A stretch of 64,000 nt of DNA from Pseudomonadota bacterium (GTDB taxonomy: Bacteria; Bdellovibrionota; Bacteriovoracia; Bacteriovoracales; Bacteriovoracaceae). Positions 17,154-25,586 of this stretch are shown piece after piece (within the stretch, counting starts at the first letter, position 1; the number at the start of each line of letters is the position of its first letter). The stretch covers positions 1-64,000 of the forward strand of contig JAIYDL010000022.1 of assembly GCA_027487515.1 (NCBI GenBank), written 5' to 3'. The notes under the pieces were generated by a model. That model saw only the letters and a list, made by a program, of their open reading frames with translations, ran no database searches and was not told the DNA's origin. The translations under genes were made by a program, and so were the position numbers.

Positions 17154-17756
17154 TTAGAAGAGGATGTCGAACTTGAGGAAGTTGAATCGAAGTTCGGTTT
17201 CGGACTTGTAGTACTCGTCCCGGATGTCACCGCCGAAGCGCTTCCACTGAAAGGCGACGGTTGGAGCGTAAGAGATGTTGAGCTTGGCGTACTCGCCCAT
17301 GTCCCAGCGCTTGCCGCCTTCGAAGAGGAGGAACATGTTGAGACCTGATTCATCATCGACACCGGCCTCTTCAATGGTCTGGCGCTCGAGACCGACCATC
17401 GCCGAGGCAAGGAAAGAGTTTTTGACGTCGGTAGCTTGGAAGTTGTAGAGAAGTCCGCCGGCCGCTCCGAAGCGCGAATCGAGGGTGTCGTTGCTGCCCT
17501 GATCAATGTCCGTGCGGTTGAAATAGGCCTGGGCCTTCCACATGAGTCCTTCGTACTGAGGGAGGGACTGCGCGTAGTTGAGGTTCAAGCGAAAGGTTGT
17601 TTCGTCTTCGTCTTTCCGATTGCCGGCCGCGTTCCTCGAACCGATGAGAAGGCCGCCGGTGTAGGACATGTCGAAGGCATCGATCGAGACCAAGCGCGAC
17701 TGGGCCGTGGCCGCAAACGCAGAGACGAGGAGGCAGAGGGCGAGGATAACTTTCAT
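17154..17756 (-). CDS. Small outer-membrane beta-barrel protein
   Basis: 200 residues. Signal peptide MKVILALCLLVSAFAATA|QS followed by an 8- to 10-stranded barrel-like pattern and the terminal signal NFLKFDILF. ATG 17756 is supported by AGGAG five bases upstream; the frame runs open much further upstream, but that part is inside the neighbouring gene and lacks coding sense. It follows the 370-residue gene at 17774 after only 17 bases on the same strand, so the two probably share a transcript that ends at the hairpin 17098-17128. Confidence 0.78.
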   Translation of the reverse strand: MKVILALCLLVSAFAATAQSRLVSIDAFDMSYTGGLLIGSRNAAGNRKDEDETTFRLNLNYAQSLPQYEGLMWKAQAYFNRTDIDQGSNDTLDSRFGAAGGLLYNFQATDVKNSFLASAMVGLERQTIEEAGVDDESGLNMFLLFEGGKRWDMGEYAKLNISYAPTVAFQWKRFGGDIRDEYYKSETELRFNFLKFDILF

Positions 17757-17773
17757 GAAAACTCCTATGATGA

Positions 17774-18886
17774 CTAACTTAATAGAGCGCGGGAGAGGTA
17801 CTTTTCTTGCGTGAGCGGTGCCACCATCGGCGTCGCCTGGCCTAGGAACTTGAGGGTGGGATAGTCGAACGCAAGCTGTTCTGCAGCGGCGTCTTTTACC
17901 CCGGAGATGAACATCTCTTCGTCGAAGCGGATGTATTCTTTTTTGACGTGCTTGTCGATGTCCGGGAACACGCGATCGAGGACTCGTTTCATGAGCTTGA
18001 TCTTCCCGGCCAGATCTTCTGACTGGGGCTCTTCCTCCTGGATGAGGTAGAGGACGTGGCAGACCTGCTCTTGGTCTTGGTGATTGTACGGAGTGAACTC
18101 CACCAGGAAATGACCCCACTCATGGGTCATCGATTGGGGCACGAACAGGGTCCGATCCTCCGGGTACATTTCCCGGTCAAGCTTCCAGCTCACGGAGATC
18201 GCCGCTTGAATCTGGACGGCGCTACAAAGGTCAATGAGCTCCGGTGTGAGATCATCTTTGTTATCCACTAGCCCTAAAAATTTCTTCGGCGAAAAGGCAA
18301 CATAAAGATGCTCGCAGCTGGAGAGACCAAAATCCTTGAAGGTCAGGGACCACTCTTTCTTCTCAACGAGATCTTGAGGAGCAGTCTTCTCGATTCCTTC
18401 GAAGATTCGGATCTGCGAGTGCGCCGACAGGAGCGCATCGAGATTTTCCCAGTCTTCAGGATGAAAAAGGCTAGCGACGTCGAGCCGGTATCCCTTCGCG
18501 GCGAAGAAGTCTTCCCCGGTCCGGAGGTCCATCGATTTCGCCCGGCCTCCGAAATCATAAAACTTTCCATCTTTGTAGAACGCCGCTTCCTTTGATTGAG
18601 GGAGCATCTTGGCGTTGTGAAAGCGCCGATAAATTCCTTCGACGGCCGCCGGCGAACGAAGGTGCGAAACACCGAACTCATAGCTCTCCACCAGCCCCTG
18701 TCGCGTGAGAGGCCTCGAGGTGATGAGCTGCACAGACTCCGCTGGGTGAGTTCGAAGGAGCTCGGTTAACTTCAGGACAGCACCAAGGTCTTGACCGAGA
18801 ATGAGGTGCTGAAAATGGGCGGCGGTCTTTCCGTGAAAGCTGCTGGTCTTTGTTTCTTTAAAGCGCTTTAATAATCCAAAACTCAT
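17774..18886 (-). CDS. Conserved-looking protein of unknown function with a possible Rossmann-like start
   Basis: 370 residues, no signal peptide or TM. Near the N-terminus HLILGQDLGAVLKLTELL followed by a charged segment and VQLITS resembles a degenerate nucleotide-binding beta-alpha-beta unit with a loop like that of FAD/NAD(P) amine oxidases, but the GxGxxG glycines are incomplete, so an active cofactor site is doubtful. The remainder has several Trp/Phe/His-rich stretches (THEWGHFLVEFTPYNHQDQE) and no motif I can name. It is transcribed with the downstream small barrel gene. Function unknown. Confidence 0.7.
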   Translation of the reverse strand: MSFGLLKRFKETKTSSFHGKTAAHFQHLILGQDLGAVLKLTELLRTHPAESVQLITSRPLTRQGLVESYEFGVSHLRSPAAVEGIYRRFHNAKMLPQSKEAAFYKDGKFYDFGGRAKSMDLRTGEDFFAAKGYRLDVASLFHPEDWENLDALLSAHSQIRIFEGIEKTAPQDLVEKKEWSLTFKDFGLSSCEHLYVAFSPKKFLGLVDNKDDLTPELIDLCSAVQIQAAISVSWKLDREMYPEDRTLFVPQSMTHEWGHFLVEFTPYNHQDQEQVCHVLYLIQEEEPQSEDLAGKIKLMKRVLDRVFPDIDKHVKKEYIRFDEEMFISGVKDAAAEQLAFDYPTLKFLGQATPMVAPLTQEKYLSRALLS

Positions 18887-19012
18887 GGTGCGATTCTAGC
18901 TTCTCCACCAGAGGAATTACAAGTGGATTGGTCGGGTTCGTCGACTTTAAACTTTGACTCACCTGCTTTTGAGTTCGAATCCAGAGGACGGCCAGAGAAG
19001 ATACGGAGTTTT

Positions 19013-19402
19013 ATGAAGGTTCTAGCACTCGTTCTTGCGCTCACCGCAGGATCTGCACTTGCCGGAAACGGCTACGATTTAACGATTGATCTCACGATGA
19101 ATGGCAAGCACGTCGCTTCCCCCAGAGTCATCGTGAAGGACAGTGAAGTTGCAACGGTCTCCACCACTTGGAATTCTCAGGGAAGATTTCTAGAGGTCGT
19201 TGCGACCGAGTTCAAAGGAACGGGTGCCCCGGGCATCTTGATCAAGTTCACCCTCGGCTCAGTTGATAAAACCGGAGCGCGCACCGTCCTCTCGCGACCA
19301 CAGATCCTTACAACGGAAGGCCCGGTGTCCAAGATTGAGGTCGGGAACACGGGCGCTGAGCAGGTGTCTTTAACCGTACAGGCCAAAAGAATCACCTTCT
19401 AA
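19013..19402 (+). CDS. Small periplasmic protein, unknown function
   Basis: 129 residues. A clear Sec signal peptide MKVLALVLALTAGSALA precedes a single beta-rich domain (YDLTIDLTMNGKHVASPRVI, then strands VATVSTTW, LEVVATEF, GILIKFTLG, VSLTVQAKR). The domain looks like an immunoglobulin-like or secretin-associated sandwich but no family was recognised. ATG 19013 is chosen for the signal peptide and CGGAG upstream; the frame is open from 18923 without a signal. Convergent with mltD, 25 bases apart. Confidence 0.7.
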   Translation: MKVLALVLALTAGSALAGNGYDLTIDLTMNGKHVASPRVIVKDSEVATVSTTWNSQGRFLEVVATEFKGTGAPGILIKFTLGSVDKTGARTVLSRPQILTTEGPVSKIEVGNTGAEQVSLTVQAKRITF

Positions 19403-19427
19403 AAGACAAACGTAGAATCGTCGAGAC

Positions 19428-20930
19428 CTAGCGGATGGCCAGTTTATCTCCAGGGAGCAACTGGCGCCGTTTGATGAGGTGGCGGTTCGTCCGGATGATC
19501 GTGCTCATGGGAACTCCAGTCCGCTGGGCCACGCGCCAAAGGGTGTCCCCTTTTTTAACTGTGTAAAAAACCGACGGGTGTTTAATCAGACGGCCTTTCT
19601 TGAGATACGAGGCAATGACCCGATCGTTGCGACTGGACCGAGATTTATTCCGTTTCGTGGGACTCTCGTAAATGTCGGCATAAAGACCATCTCGGAGTGA
19701 ATGATCTTCGCGGAACGGCAAATAAACGGTGGTCTGGGGGGCGATCCGGGAGGCGCTCGTAAGATCCGGATTGAGCTCCTCGAGGACATCAACGGGCACC
19801 TTAAACTTTCTCGAAATGTGCTGGAGCGACGAAACCTCGGTCGCCACGTAGGTCTTGAAGCTGTCGGCCACAACGGAGTCTTTTTCTTTGTACTCCTCCC
19901 ACTCATCCTTCGCTCCCACAGGCACGCGCAGTGGATAGCTCTCGAGGTAGGGCGGGATTTGCCAGCGGACGATCTCGGGGTTGTAGCGCTTGACCTCTTC
20001 GAAATCGAGCTGGAGCACTTCGGAAACTTCGTAGAGGTCGGCGTTACCTTTTACCATGATCTCTTCGTAGTCCAGCGCCTGCTCGAACTTCACCTCGTCT
20101 TTGAATCCGAAGGCGTCGAGGTTCTTGCCGATGATCGCGAGGGCCATGATCTTGGGCACGTAGTTCTTAGTTTCTGGACGAAGGTAGCGTCCGTTGGTGA
20201 GCTTCCAGAAATCGTTGGTTCGGTACATCCGGATCGCGCGAGCGATCTTCCCTTCGCCGGCGTTGTAGCCGGCGGCAGCGAGTTCCCAGGAACCGAAGAG
20301 ACCATGGAGGGTCTTCAGGTAGTTCGCTGCGGCGATGGTGGCCTTGAGCGGGTCACGGCGCTCGTCCACGTACCAGTCGATGTTCAATCCGAATTTCCGA
20401 CCCGTGGCCGGCATGAATTGCCAAGGCCCCACGGCTTTGGCCCAAGACCGGGCATGGTTTTGGAAGCCAGACTCAGCCATCGCAAGATAGATGAGGTCAC
20501 GGGGGAGACCGTTGTCGGCCATGATCTTTGAAAGGACCGGGGCGTAACGGCCGGCGCGCTGGGTATAATTGATGAAGTGCCGACGGCCCTTGCCTGTGAA
20601 AAACTTCACCCACATGGCCGTTTGCTTGTTCCAGACGATCGGGATGTCAAACTTGGTGTTCCTGAGACCTAGCTCATGGGCGGCTTCGGGAGAGATGTCA
20701 TAGGTCCGGAGCGGGGCCGAGAACGTCAACTCATGGGCACTTCCGTGGATGCACCCGCTACAATTGGGAAGATCCTTCTCGATCAACTGCTCTTGCACCC
20801 GGTAGTACTCGGCTTGTTCAGCGACAGAGGGGTTGTACTTATTCTTGTGCCGTTTGCTACTCGTCTTGGTGCTTGAACACGACGTAAGAAACAACAGAAC
20901 CGTTAACGGCAACAGGGCCAGCTTAATCAT
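19428..20930 (-). CDS. mltD: Membrane-bound lytic murein transglycosylase D-like, with LysM domains
   Basis: 500 residues. Lipoprotein signal with lipobox LTSC (Cys18), a long N-terminal region, then an SLT domain: catalytic Glu in LAMAESGF, the family-typical AVGPWQFMPATG, and AAAGYNAGEGKI. The C-terminus has a divergent LysM-like unit (about 365-415) and a clear LysM (FYTVKKGDTLWRVAQRTGVP to GDKLAIR). It cleaves glycan strands to 1,6-anhydro ends in the periplasm while bound to peptidoglycan. AGGG stands five bases before the ATG. The 255-base region upstream is AT-rich and holds the divergent promoters. Confidence 0.9.
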   Translation of the reverse strand: MIKLALLPLTVLLFLTSCSSTKTSSKRHKNKYNPSVAEQAEYYRVQEQLIEKDLPNCSGCIHGSAHELTFSAPLRTYDISPEAAHELGLRNTKFDIPIVWNKQTAMWVKFFTGKGRRHFINYTQRAGRYAPVLSKIMADNGLPRDLIYLAMAESGFQNHARSWAKAVGPWQFMPATGRKFGLNIDWYVDERRDPLKATIAAANYLKTLHGLFGSWELAAAGYNAGEGKIARAIRMYRTNDFWKLTNGRYLRPETKNYVPKIMALAIIGKNLDAFGFKDEVKFEQALDYEEIMVKGNADLYEVSEVLQLDFEEVKRYNPEIVRWQIPPYLESYPLRVPVGAKDEWEEYKEKDSVVADSFKTYVATEVSSLQHISRKFKVPVDVLEELNPDLTSASRIAPQTTVYLPFREDHSLRDGLYADIYESPTKRNKSRSSRNDRVIASYLKKGRLIKHPSVFYTVKKGDTLWRVAQRTGVPMSTIIRTNRHLIKRRQLLPGDKLAIR

Positions 20931-21185
20931 TCAATCCCTCAATCTTCCTGAAGTAAGTAGGATACTCCATCACAAATAGGATAATCCAAAGCATCTTATC
21001 GACAAAGAAGGCAAAAAATATTGTCCCGATGGCCTAGAACTGGAGCTATTTCAGTTATTTACCAAAAGTTTTCCTAGGACCAAAAACGAGCTTTACACAG
21101 GTAACAAAACAGTTCTCCCCTTAAAAAACCAAAAAACTCAGGTATCTAAATGAGAGCAAAATAGCTCCGATTCAGTGCTAAGATT
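20931..21185. other. AT-rich divergent promoter region, no gene seen
   Basis: 255 bases between mltD (minus) and the secreted protein at 21186 (plus), visibly richer in A/T than its flanks. No ORF, hairpin with U-run or convincing -35/-10 pair was found by eye. It presumably holds the promoters of both genes. Confidence 0.5.
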
Positions 21186-21707
21186 ATGACCATGAGAAAA
21201 CTTCTTATCATTTTGCCATGTTTGTTGCTCATGTTTCAACCTCTAATGGCGAAAGTTGAGGCCCCGAATTATGATTTCAGCCTGGATGCCTTCGGAGATT
21301 TTGTTCCCGGGAAGGCGGTCTCGGCCCTGGAGGCGAAGCACGGGAAAGGCGAAGCCGTAAGTACGCTGGATGGGATTCAGACGTTGAAGTTTAAAGTGGC
21401 GCAGCTACGCTACAAATTTCCCGTCATCGTGCAGGCGAAGGAGGGCGTCATCGAAGACTTCTTCGCTCGACTGCCGAGCTATTTCCTTCACGACGTTTTC
21501 TTTCGCTCCCTCGTGAACCGACTGGGCAAACAAACGAGCTACAAGAGAACTGGGGAAGAAGCGTTTTACGTCTGGGACGCGGCCCCCCTCAAGCACGTCT
21601 ACAGCGCGGCCTGTACGATCACCTGTTTCCCCATCTTTTATTCAGTCCAACGCTTAGAACCGGCGTCGGTACCGATCATCGAAAAGATGAAGCGAGCGAA
21701 CCGCTAA
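21186..21707 (+). CDS. Secreted/periplasmic protein, unknown function
   Basis: 173 residues. Signal peptide from Met1 or Met3 (MRKLLIILPCLLLMFQPLMA), then a small mixed alpha/beta domain with VSALEAKHGKG and LKFKVAQLRYKFPVIVQAKE, then two closely spaced Cys (AACTITCFP) that may form a disulfide. The N-terminal part recalls SmpA/OmlA-type fold logic (short helix, hydrophobic strands) but the evidence is thin. Its TAA overlaps the lgt stop in a CTAA. Confidence 0.65.
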   Translation: MTMRKLLIILPCLLLMFQPLMAKVEAPNYDFSLDAFGDFVPGKAVSALEAKHGKGEAVSTLDGIQTLKFKVAQLRYKFPVIVQAKEGVIEDFFARLPSYFLHDVFFRSLVNRLGKQTSYKRTGEEAFYVWDAAPLKHVYSAACTITCFPIFYSVQRLEPASVPIIEKMKRANR

Positions 21708-22510
21708 TCCGACGCCCGCTGCGGGAGGTACGGATTGGGAACGTTGGCCCGTCTGGCCCATTGAAGAATGAAGTAGGATAAGGCGATCATCGCGAGACAC
21801 AAGAACTGGCCCATCGTGAAGTACTCAAAGTAATACCCGAGCTGGGCATCGGGCTCCCGGAAGAATTCCACGATGAAACGGAAACTGCCGTACCCCAAAA
21901 GGAAGACCGCGCTCACGACACCGTAGATGCGCTGTCGGCGGTGAACGTAGAAAAGAATCAAGAATAAGAGGATCCCCTCTAAAAAGCCTTCGTAGAGCTG
22001 GGACGGATGCCGCGGGAACGGCCCACCGCCGGGAAAAACGACACCGGCCCAGGAGTCCGTGACACGTCCATAGAGCTCGCCATTGATGTAGTTCCCGAGC
22101 CTGCCACACAGGAGACCAGGAGATCCGGCGACGGCCATGCAGTCAGCGATCTGAAAGAAGTGGAGCTTGTGTTTGCGGGCGAAGAGGTAGGTCGCGATGC
22201 ACATCCCGAAGACGGCTCCGTGAAACGAGAGGCCCCCCTTCCAGACAGCAAACGCATCGGCGAGGTTCACGGAGTAGTATTCCCAGTTATAGATCACAAC
22301 GTAGAAAAAGCGAGCACCGAGGAACATCCCGATGATCAGGGAGGTGACGTACTTATCGATGTCCTCTTTCGGCAGGGGCCAGAACTTCTTGTCGGCGAGG
22401 TACTTTAGGATGGCGCCACCGATCACGAAACCGAGGACGTACATAGCGCCGTACCAACGGACTTGGAGTGGGCCCAGGGAAAAGATAACAGGATCGATCC
22501 ATTCGTTCAT
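21704..22510 (-). CDS. lgt: Prolipoprotein diacylglyceryl transferase
   Basis: 268 residues, seven TM segments. Lgt hallmarks: RWYGAMYVLGF (TM1 region with the conserved Arg/Tyr), GGLSFHGAVFG, the signature GRLGNYINGELYG with the essential Arg and Asn, and HPSQLYEG with FREPD near the C-terminus. The enzyme transfers diacylglycerol from phosphatidylglycerol to the lipobox Cys of prelipoproteins in the inner membrane; the window encodes several such lipoproteins. It stands alone on the minus strand downstream of the 260-residue gene at 22546, with 35 bases between. Confidence 0.96.
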   Translation of the reverse strand: MNEWIDPVIFSLGPLQVRWYGAMYVLGFVIGGAILKYLADKKFWPLPKEDIDKYVTSLIIGMFLGARFFYVVIYNWEYYSVNLADAFAVWKGGLSFHGAVFGMCIATYLFARKHKLHFFQIADCMAVAGSPGLLCGRLGNYINGELYGRVTDSWAGVVFPGGGPFPRHPSQLYEGFLEGILLFLILFYVHRRQRIYGVVSAVFLLGYGSFRFIVEFFREPDAQLGYYFEYFTMGQFLCLAMIALSYFILQWARRANVPNPYLPQRASD

Positions 22511-22545
22511 GGGGCTAGCTTAGCGAAGTCGAAGAGCGAAGACAA

Positions 22546-23328
22546 CTACAGATTGGCCGTGAGTTCGGTGACAGCGTAGGCCCCGCTCGCGCTGGAGCTC
22601 AGGTCGTAGATAGCCTTTTTCATCATCGGGGTGATCCCCGTGAAACTCAAGAGGCAGGTGCTGACGCTCAGGAATCCGATGAGGTCTTCGCGGGACATCT
22701 GCGCCGCCGTTCGAGACTCTTTGTCTTTTCGGATGATCTTAAGCCCGGCGCCGATCCGAAGTTCACCACCATTGGAGAAGACGAGGCGCCGACCGAAGTC
22801 GATCAGAACGGCTTCGCCGAATGACTGCGTCTGCTTCATGACGATGACGGCGTCGTCCTTGACCATTCCCCAGTAGCAAAGGACGCCGGCGTAAGACAGC
22901 GCCTGAGCGAGGAAGCGCACCAGGACAATCCGGAGCCCGACCAGTTGATCCGTGTGCGCGAGGTCGGGGTGAAGTGCGAGCTCCCAGAAGGTCTTCCCAA
23001 AGGGCATCCCCATGAGGCCCACCTTACGGAACGTGTACACGGGCATTCCGCGCTGGAGCGAGAGGGATTCGGCGCCGTACTTATCCAAGATCTCTGAGCC
23101 AGAGATCTCTCTTTGGATTCGGGCACTCGCTTCCTGGACCGAAAGAATCCGTGTGTGCATCCGACTAAGGGAGACCTTCTTTCCTTCAGCGTCGGAGAGC
23201 GCTGAGAAACCCAGTTCCGTCAAAAGGTGGATGAGCTTGGGGGTCGGAGCCTCGGCCGAAAGTCTGATGTAGATTGGATAATCGTGAGGTTTCCGGTACT
23301 GGTAGTAAGTCCACTTCGCCGATTCCAT
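22546..23328 (-). CDS. Cytoplasmic protein of unknown function
   Basis: 260 residues, no signal or TM. Mixed alpha/beta sequence with no catalytic motif that I recognise. One segment (FGEAVLIDFGRRLVFSNGGE) is strongly beta, and the N-terminus (YYQYRKPHDYPIYIRLSAEA) is aromatic. It precedes lgt on the same strand by 35 bases and may be co-transcribed with it. Conserved family membership could not be judged. Confidence 0.62.
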   Translation of the reverse strand: MESAKWTYYQYRKPHDYPIYIRLSAEAPTPKLIHLLTELGFSALSDAEGKKVSLSRMHTRILSVQEASARIQREISGSEILDKYGAESLSLQRGMPVYTFRKVGLMGMPFGKTFWELALHPDLAHTDQLVGLRIVLVRFLAQALSYAGVLCYWGMVKDDAVIVMKQTQSFGEAVLIDFGRRLVFSNGGELRIGAGLKIIRKDKESRTAAQMSREDLIGFLSVSTCLLSFTGITPMMKKAIYDLSSSASGAYAVTELTANL

Positions 23329-23405
23329 GGTGACTCCTTCGTCATTCCACGTATCGGTTCCTCGGAGAGGAAGTTAAGCCGTCCCAGACCGACTGTCCGA
23401 GTCGG

Positions 23406-24452
23406 CTACCGCTCGCGAGCGCGGAGAAACTCGATCAGCCGCTGCGCCCGGACCTGCTGCGTCGGCATGAAGCCACTGGGGGAGTAATGGGTGCCCGGCA
23501 CGGCCAGGATGAGTTCTCGGCGGCTTTTCGAATAGAAGTAGGTGCCGTTCATGAAGTGGGTGAAGAGCCAAATGTCATCCGTGACTTCTTGGACGTTGGA
23601 AGAGATGAACGAATAGAAGATGTGGCGAGGTTGAGCTTCAAAGGTTTGCACCAGTTTCCCCGACCGAGGATCGAGTTCGTTAACCGCTGACCACAGGTCC
23701 GGGAGCCCAGCGCCCGAGACCTGAAAGAACTGGGGCTGACCGGACTCCACCATGTTGTTAAAGTACAGGAACGTCCCGCGGCGAGTGACCTGGACGTCGT
23801 GAACGTTGTGCCGGCGGGAGTTCGCAAACGTCGTATGGAAAAGGACTTGCTGGAGATCCGGGGAAAGGATGAAAACTCCAATGTGCGTCGAGTTTACGAT
23901 GATGTTCCCTTCGCGCAGATACGGTGGAAGATTCGGGGCCTCGAGCTTGGGAACTTCATAGATACTGTTAAAATGGCTCGACTCGATTCGGAGCGCCCCA
24001 ATGGGGGCGGACATCCGGAGATTGACCCGAGAAGTTTTAGTCGCCGTTAGAAGCGGCTGGGCCGTTTGGGAGTGGAGAATTTTCCCGTTCAGATCGAGGA
24101 CTAGGAACCGGTCTTCCCGTTCGTTCCCCGCGGGAGCGGAGCTTAAGGCCAGGATCCGCTTCCCATCAGGACTAAGGTTAAGCTGATGGTGAAAGTGCCC
24201 GGGAATCTCCCACAGGATCTCATCGGTCTTCGAGAAATAGCGCAGGTGCGTCTCCGATCCCGAAACGAAGGTGCCATCGGGGAGAAAGATGCACATGGTC
24301 CCCGGAAAACTTGCCACCGATTCACCCGTCAGCGCATAGAGGCGGCAGCCGTTTACGAGGGTTAACCTCTGGAGCTCAAGCAGCTCGTTCACCGGCGAGG
24401 AATGAGCTGCGACGGAAAGCATCGAAAGGAGAAGAGTAAGGATTAGTTGCAT
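23406..24452 (-). CDS. Secreted beta-propeller protein resembling arylsulfotransferase (ASST)
   Basis: 348 residues. Signal peptide MQLILTLLLSMLSVAAHS, then repeated beta-propeller blades. GHFHHQLNLSPDGKRILALS and HNVHDVQVTRRGTFLYFNN resemble the His-containing blades of arylsulfotransferase-type propellers, as does DRFLVLDLNGKILH. Whether it has sulfotransferase activity is unknown; ligand-binding propeller is the safe description. It is the last gene of a three-gene operon, overlapping the lipoprotein gene upstream by 10 bases. A short GC stem-loop (23389-23405, CCGACT-GTCCG-AGTCGG) abuts its stop, without a U-run. Confidence 0.66.
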   Translation of the reverse strand: MQLILTLLLSMLSVAAHSSPVNELLELQRLTLVNGCRLYALTGESVASFPGTMCIFLPDGTFVSGSETHLRYFSKTDEILWEIPGHFHHQLNLSPDGKRILALSSAPAGNEREDRFLVLDLNGKILHSQTAQPLLTATKTSRVNLRMSAPIGALRIESSHFNSIYEVPKLEAPNLPPYLREGNIIVNSTHIGVFILSPDLQQVLFHTTFANSRRHNVHDVQVTRRGTFLYFNNMVESGQPQFFQVSGAGLPDLWSAVNELDPRSGKLVQTFEAQPRHIFYSFISSNVQEVTDDIWLFTHFMNGTYFYSKSRRELILAVPGTHYSPSGFMPTQQVRAQRLIEFLRARER

Positions 24453-24889
24453 AAATCAAGCCTCTGATAATTAGTGATCACTCCCTCACGTATCTGGACT
24501 TCCACCACCGCCCCGAGGGCAGGGCAATAGGCATACAAAATCGAGGAGAGGCGATTGCCAGTGTTGAGACAAGTCCCGGCCGGGAGACCGAGATTGGTAG
24601 GAGAACTGGTGTAAATCAAAGCGTCGAGTCGAAGCCCATTGTTAAACGGCCCGAAGATCTTCTGGGAGTCGAGACAAGGAAGAGGTGCTCCGATGTGTGG
24701 TGCAGACCGGACCGACTCAAGCAGGAGCTCCAGGAAGCGCTTCTTTTGCGAGATCAGTTTCCGGGCCTCATCGGCGCTAGCGACGTAGAACTCTCGTCGA
24801 GAAGTTCCGGAACCGAGGTACTCGCTAACGGGCTGTCTCTTGACACCCGCGCAAGCCGCGAGAAGGAAAACGAGGGCTACAACGCGCAT
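24443..24889 (-). CDS. Small lipoprotein, paralogue of its upstream neighbour
   Basis: 148 residues. Lipobox LAAC (Cys13) after MRVVALVFLL. The core (KKRFLELLLES, PCLDSQKIFG, LRLDALIYTSSP, GTCLNTGN, ILYAYCPALGAVVEVQIREG) aligns with that of the preceding gene at 24877, with the same order of Cys-containing segments, so the two are tandem duplicates. It overlaps the genes on both sides (13 bases upstream, 10 bases downstream), which implies coupled translation. Function unknown; probably a periplasmic-facing lipoprotein stabilised by disulfides. Confidence 0.72.
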   Translation of the reverse strand: MRVVALVFLLAACAGVKRQPVSEYLGSGTSRREFYVASADEARKLISQKKRFLELLLESVRSAPHIGAPLPCLDSQKIFGPFNNGLRLDALIYTSSPTNLGLPAGTCLNTGNRLSSILYAYCPALGAVVEVQIREGVITNYQRLDLCN

Positions 24890-25317
24890 AGGGTCGCTAG
24901 ATCGACGTCGAACTCTGGGACGAAATCGAACCGGAGTTCCCGGACAACCTTCTTCTCGAGGCAGTGAGCGAAAACGAGGATGACCTTTTTATTTCCGTCG
25001 ACCCCGGGGCAGCCGCCGGGGTTGGCTTTTGCATCAAGGTAGAGGGTCGAGATGGCCATCCCCCGCGATACTTTTCCAATCTGCGTTTCCTTGAGACAAC
25101 TTTCGGCCCACTTTGGAGTCCCGTAGTAGGGCTCGATCGATTGCTCATAGAGGATCTCAAGGTAGCGCTGCTTCCTTCGCAAGAGCTCAGTTCCACTGGT
25201 CTCGCTGGCCGCCTCGAAGGTCTTCTCCGAAACGACTCGGGGGAGCGCGGATTTCTTCGCGCTGATGGCGCAGCCAACGAACAAAACGGTGAAGAAAAAA
25301 AGACGAGAAGCTCTCAT
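24877..25317 (-). CDS. Small lipoprotein, first of a tandem paralogous pair
   Basis: 146 residues. Signal MRASRLFFFTVLF with lipobox FVGC (Cys16). The core shares the pattern KQRYLEILYEQ, SCLKETQIGK, MAISTLYLDAKANPGGCPG, ILVFAHCLEKKVVRELRF with the downstream paralogue at 24443. First gene of the lipoprotein-lipoprotein-propeller operon. A TAAACT hexamer is eight bases upstream of the ATG; no SD is apparent. Upstream is a 269-base region shared with the divergent aminotransferase fusion gene. Confidence 0.72.
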   Translation of the reverse strand: MRASRLFFFTVLFVGCAISAKKSALPRVVSEKTFEAASETSGTELLRRKQRYLEILYEQSIEPYYGTPKWAESCLKETQIGKVSRGMAISTLYLDAKANPGGCPGVDGNKKVILVFAHCLEKKVVRELRFDFVPEFDVDLATLCAL

Positions 25318-25503
25318 GTTCGGATAGTTTAGGTGATCAAAAAGTGGCCGTCAAAGCATCTTAAATTCATCGGTTACCGGGAGCAGAGAAGCACGCTCGA
25401 GGAGCATCAACCGCTTCGGTCAAAGCGTCTCCCGAATGCTCGATTTCCCTCCGTCGGCCCACCAAGATGGCCCACTTTAAAGTGTCAAAGATTTAGACGG
25501 TCT

Positions 25504-25533
25504 GACTAGGATCTAGTCGGTTGAGGGACCCTC
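25504..25533. promoter_or_regulatory. Two adjacent palindromes upstream of the aminotransferase-reductase fusion
   Basis: GACTAG-GAT-CTAGTC (25504-25518) and GAGGG-A-CCCTC (25523-25533) are both perfect inverted repeats placed four bases apart. They lie in the 269-base region (25318-25586) between two divergent units, which otherwise holds no gene. They look like operator sites for the gene at 25587 and argue against the alternative TTG start at 25521. Confidence 0.4.
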
Positions 25534-25586
25534 TGAACTGGAACCTCCCTCTTTGGCCGGCACGGACTTTGCTCCTAACTCCCACC

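Noticed and set aside
17757-18119. N-terminal extension of the small barrel frame
   Set aside because: Runs through the neighbouring 370-residue gene and lacks any coding logic; the signal peptide with its SD begins at 17756.
19701-20531. Plus-strand open frame of 276 codons opposite mltD
   Set aside because: Antisense shadow; the minus-strand protein has catalytic SLT and LysM motifs.
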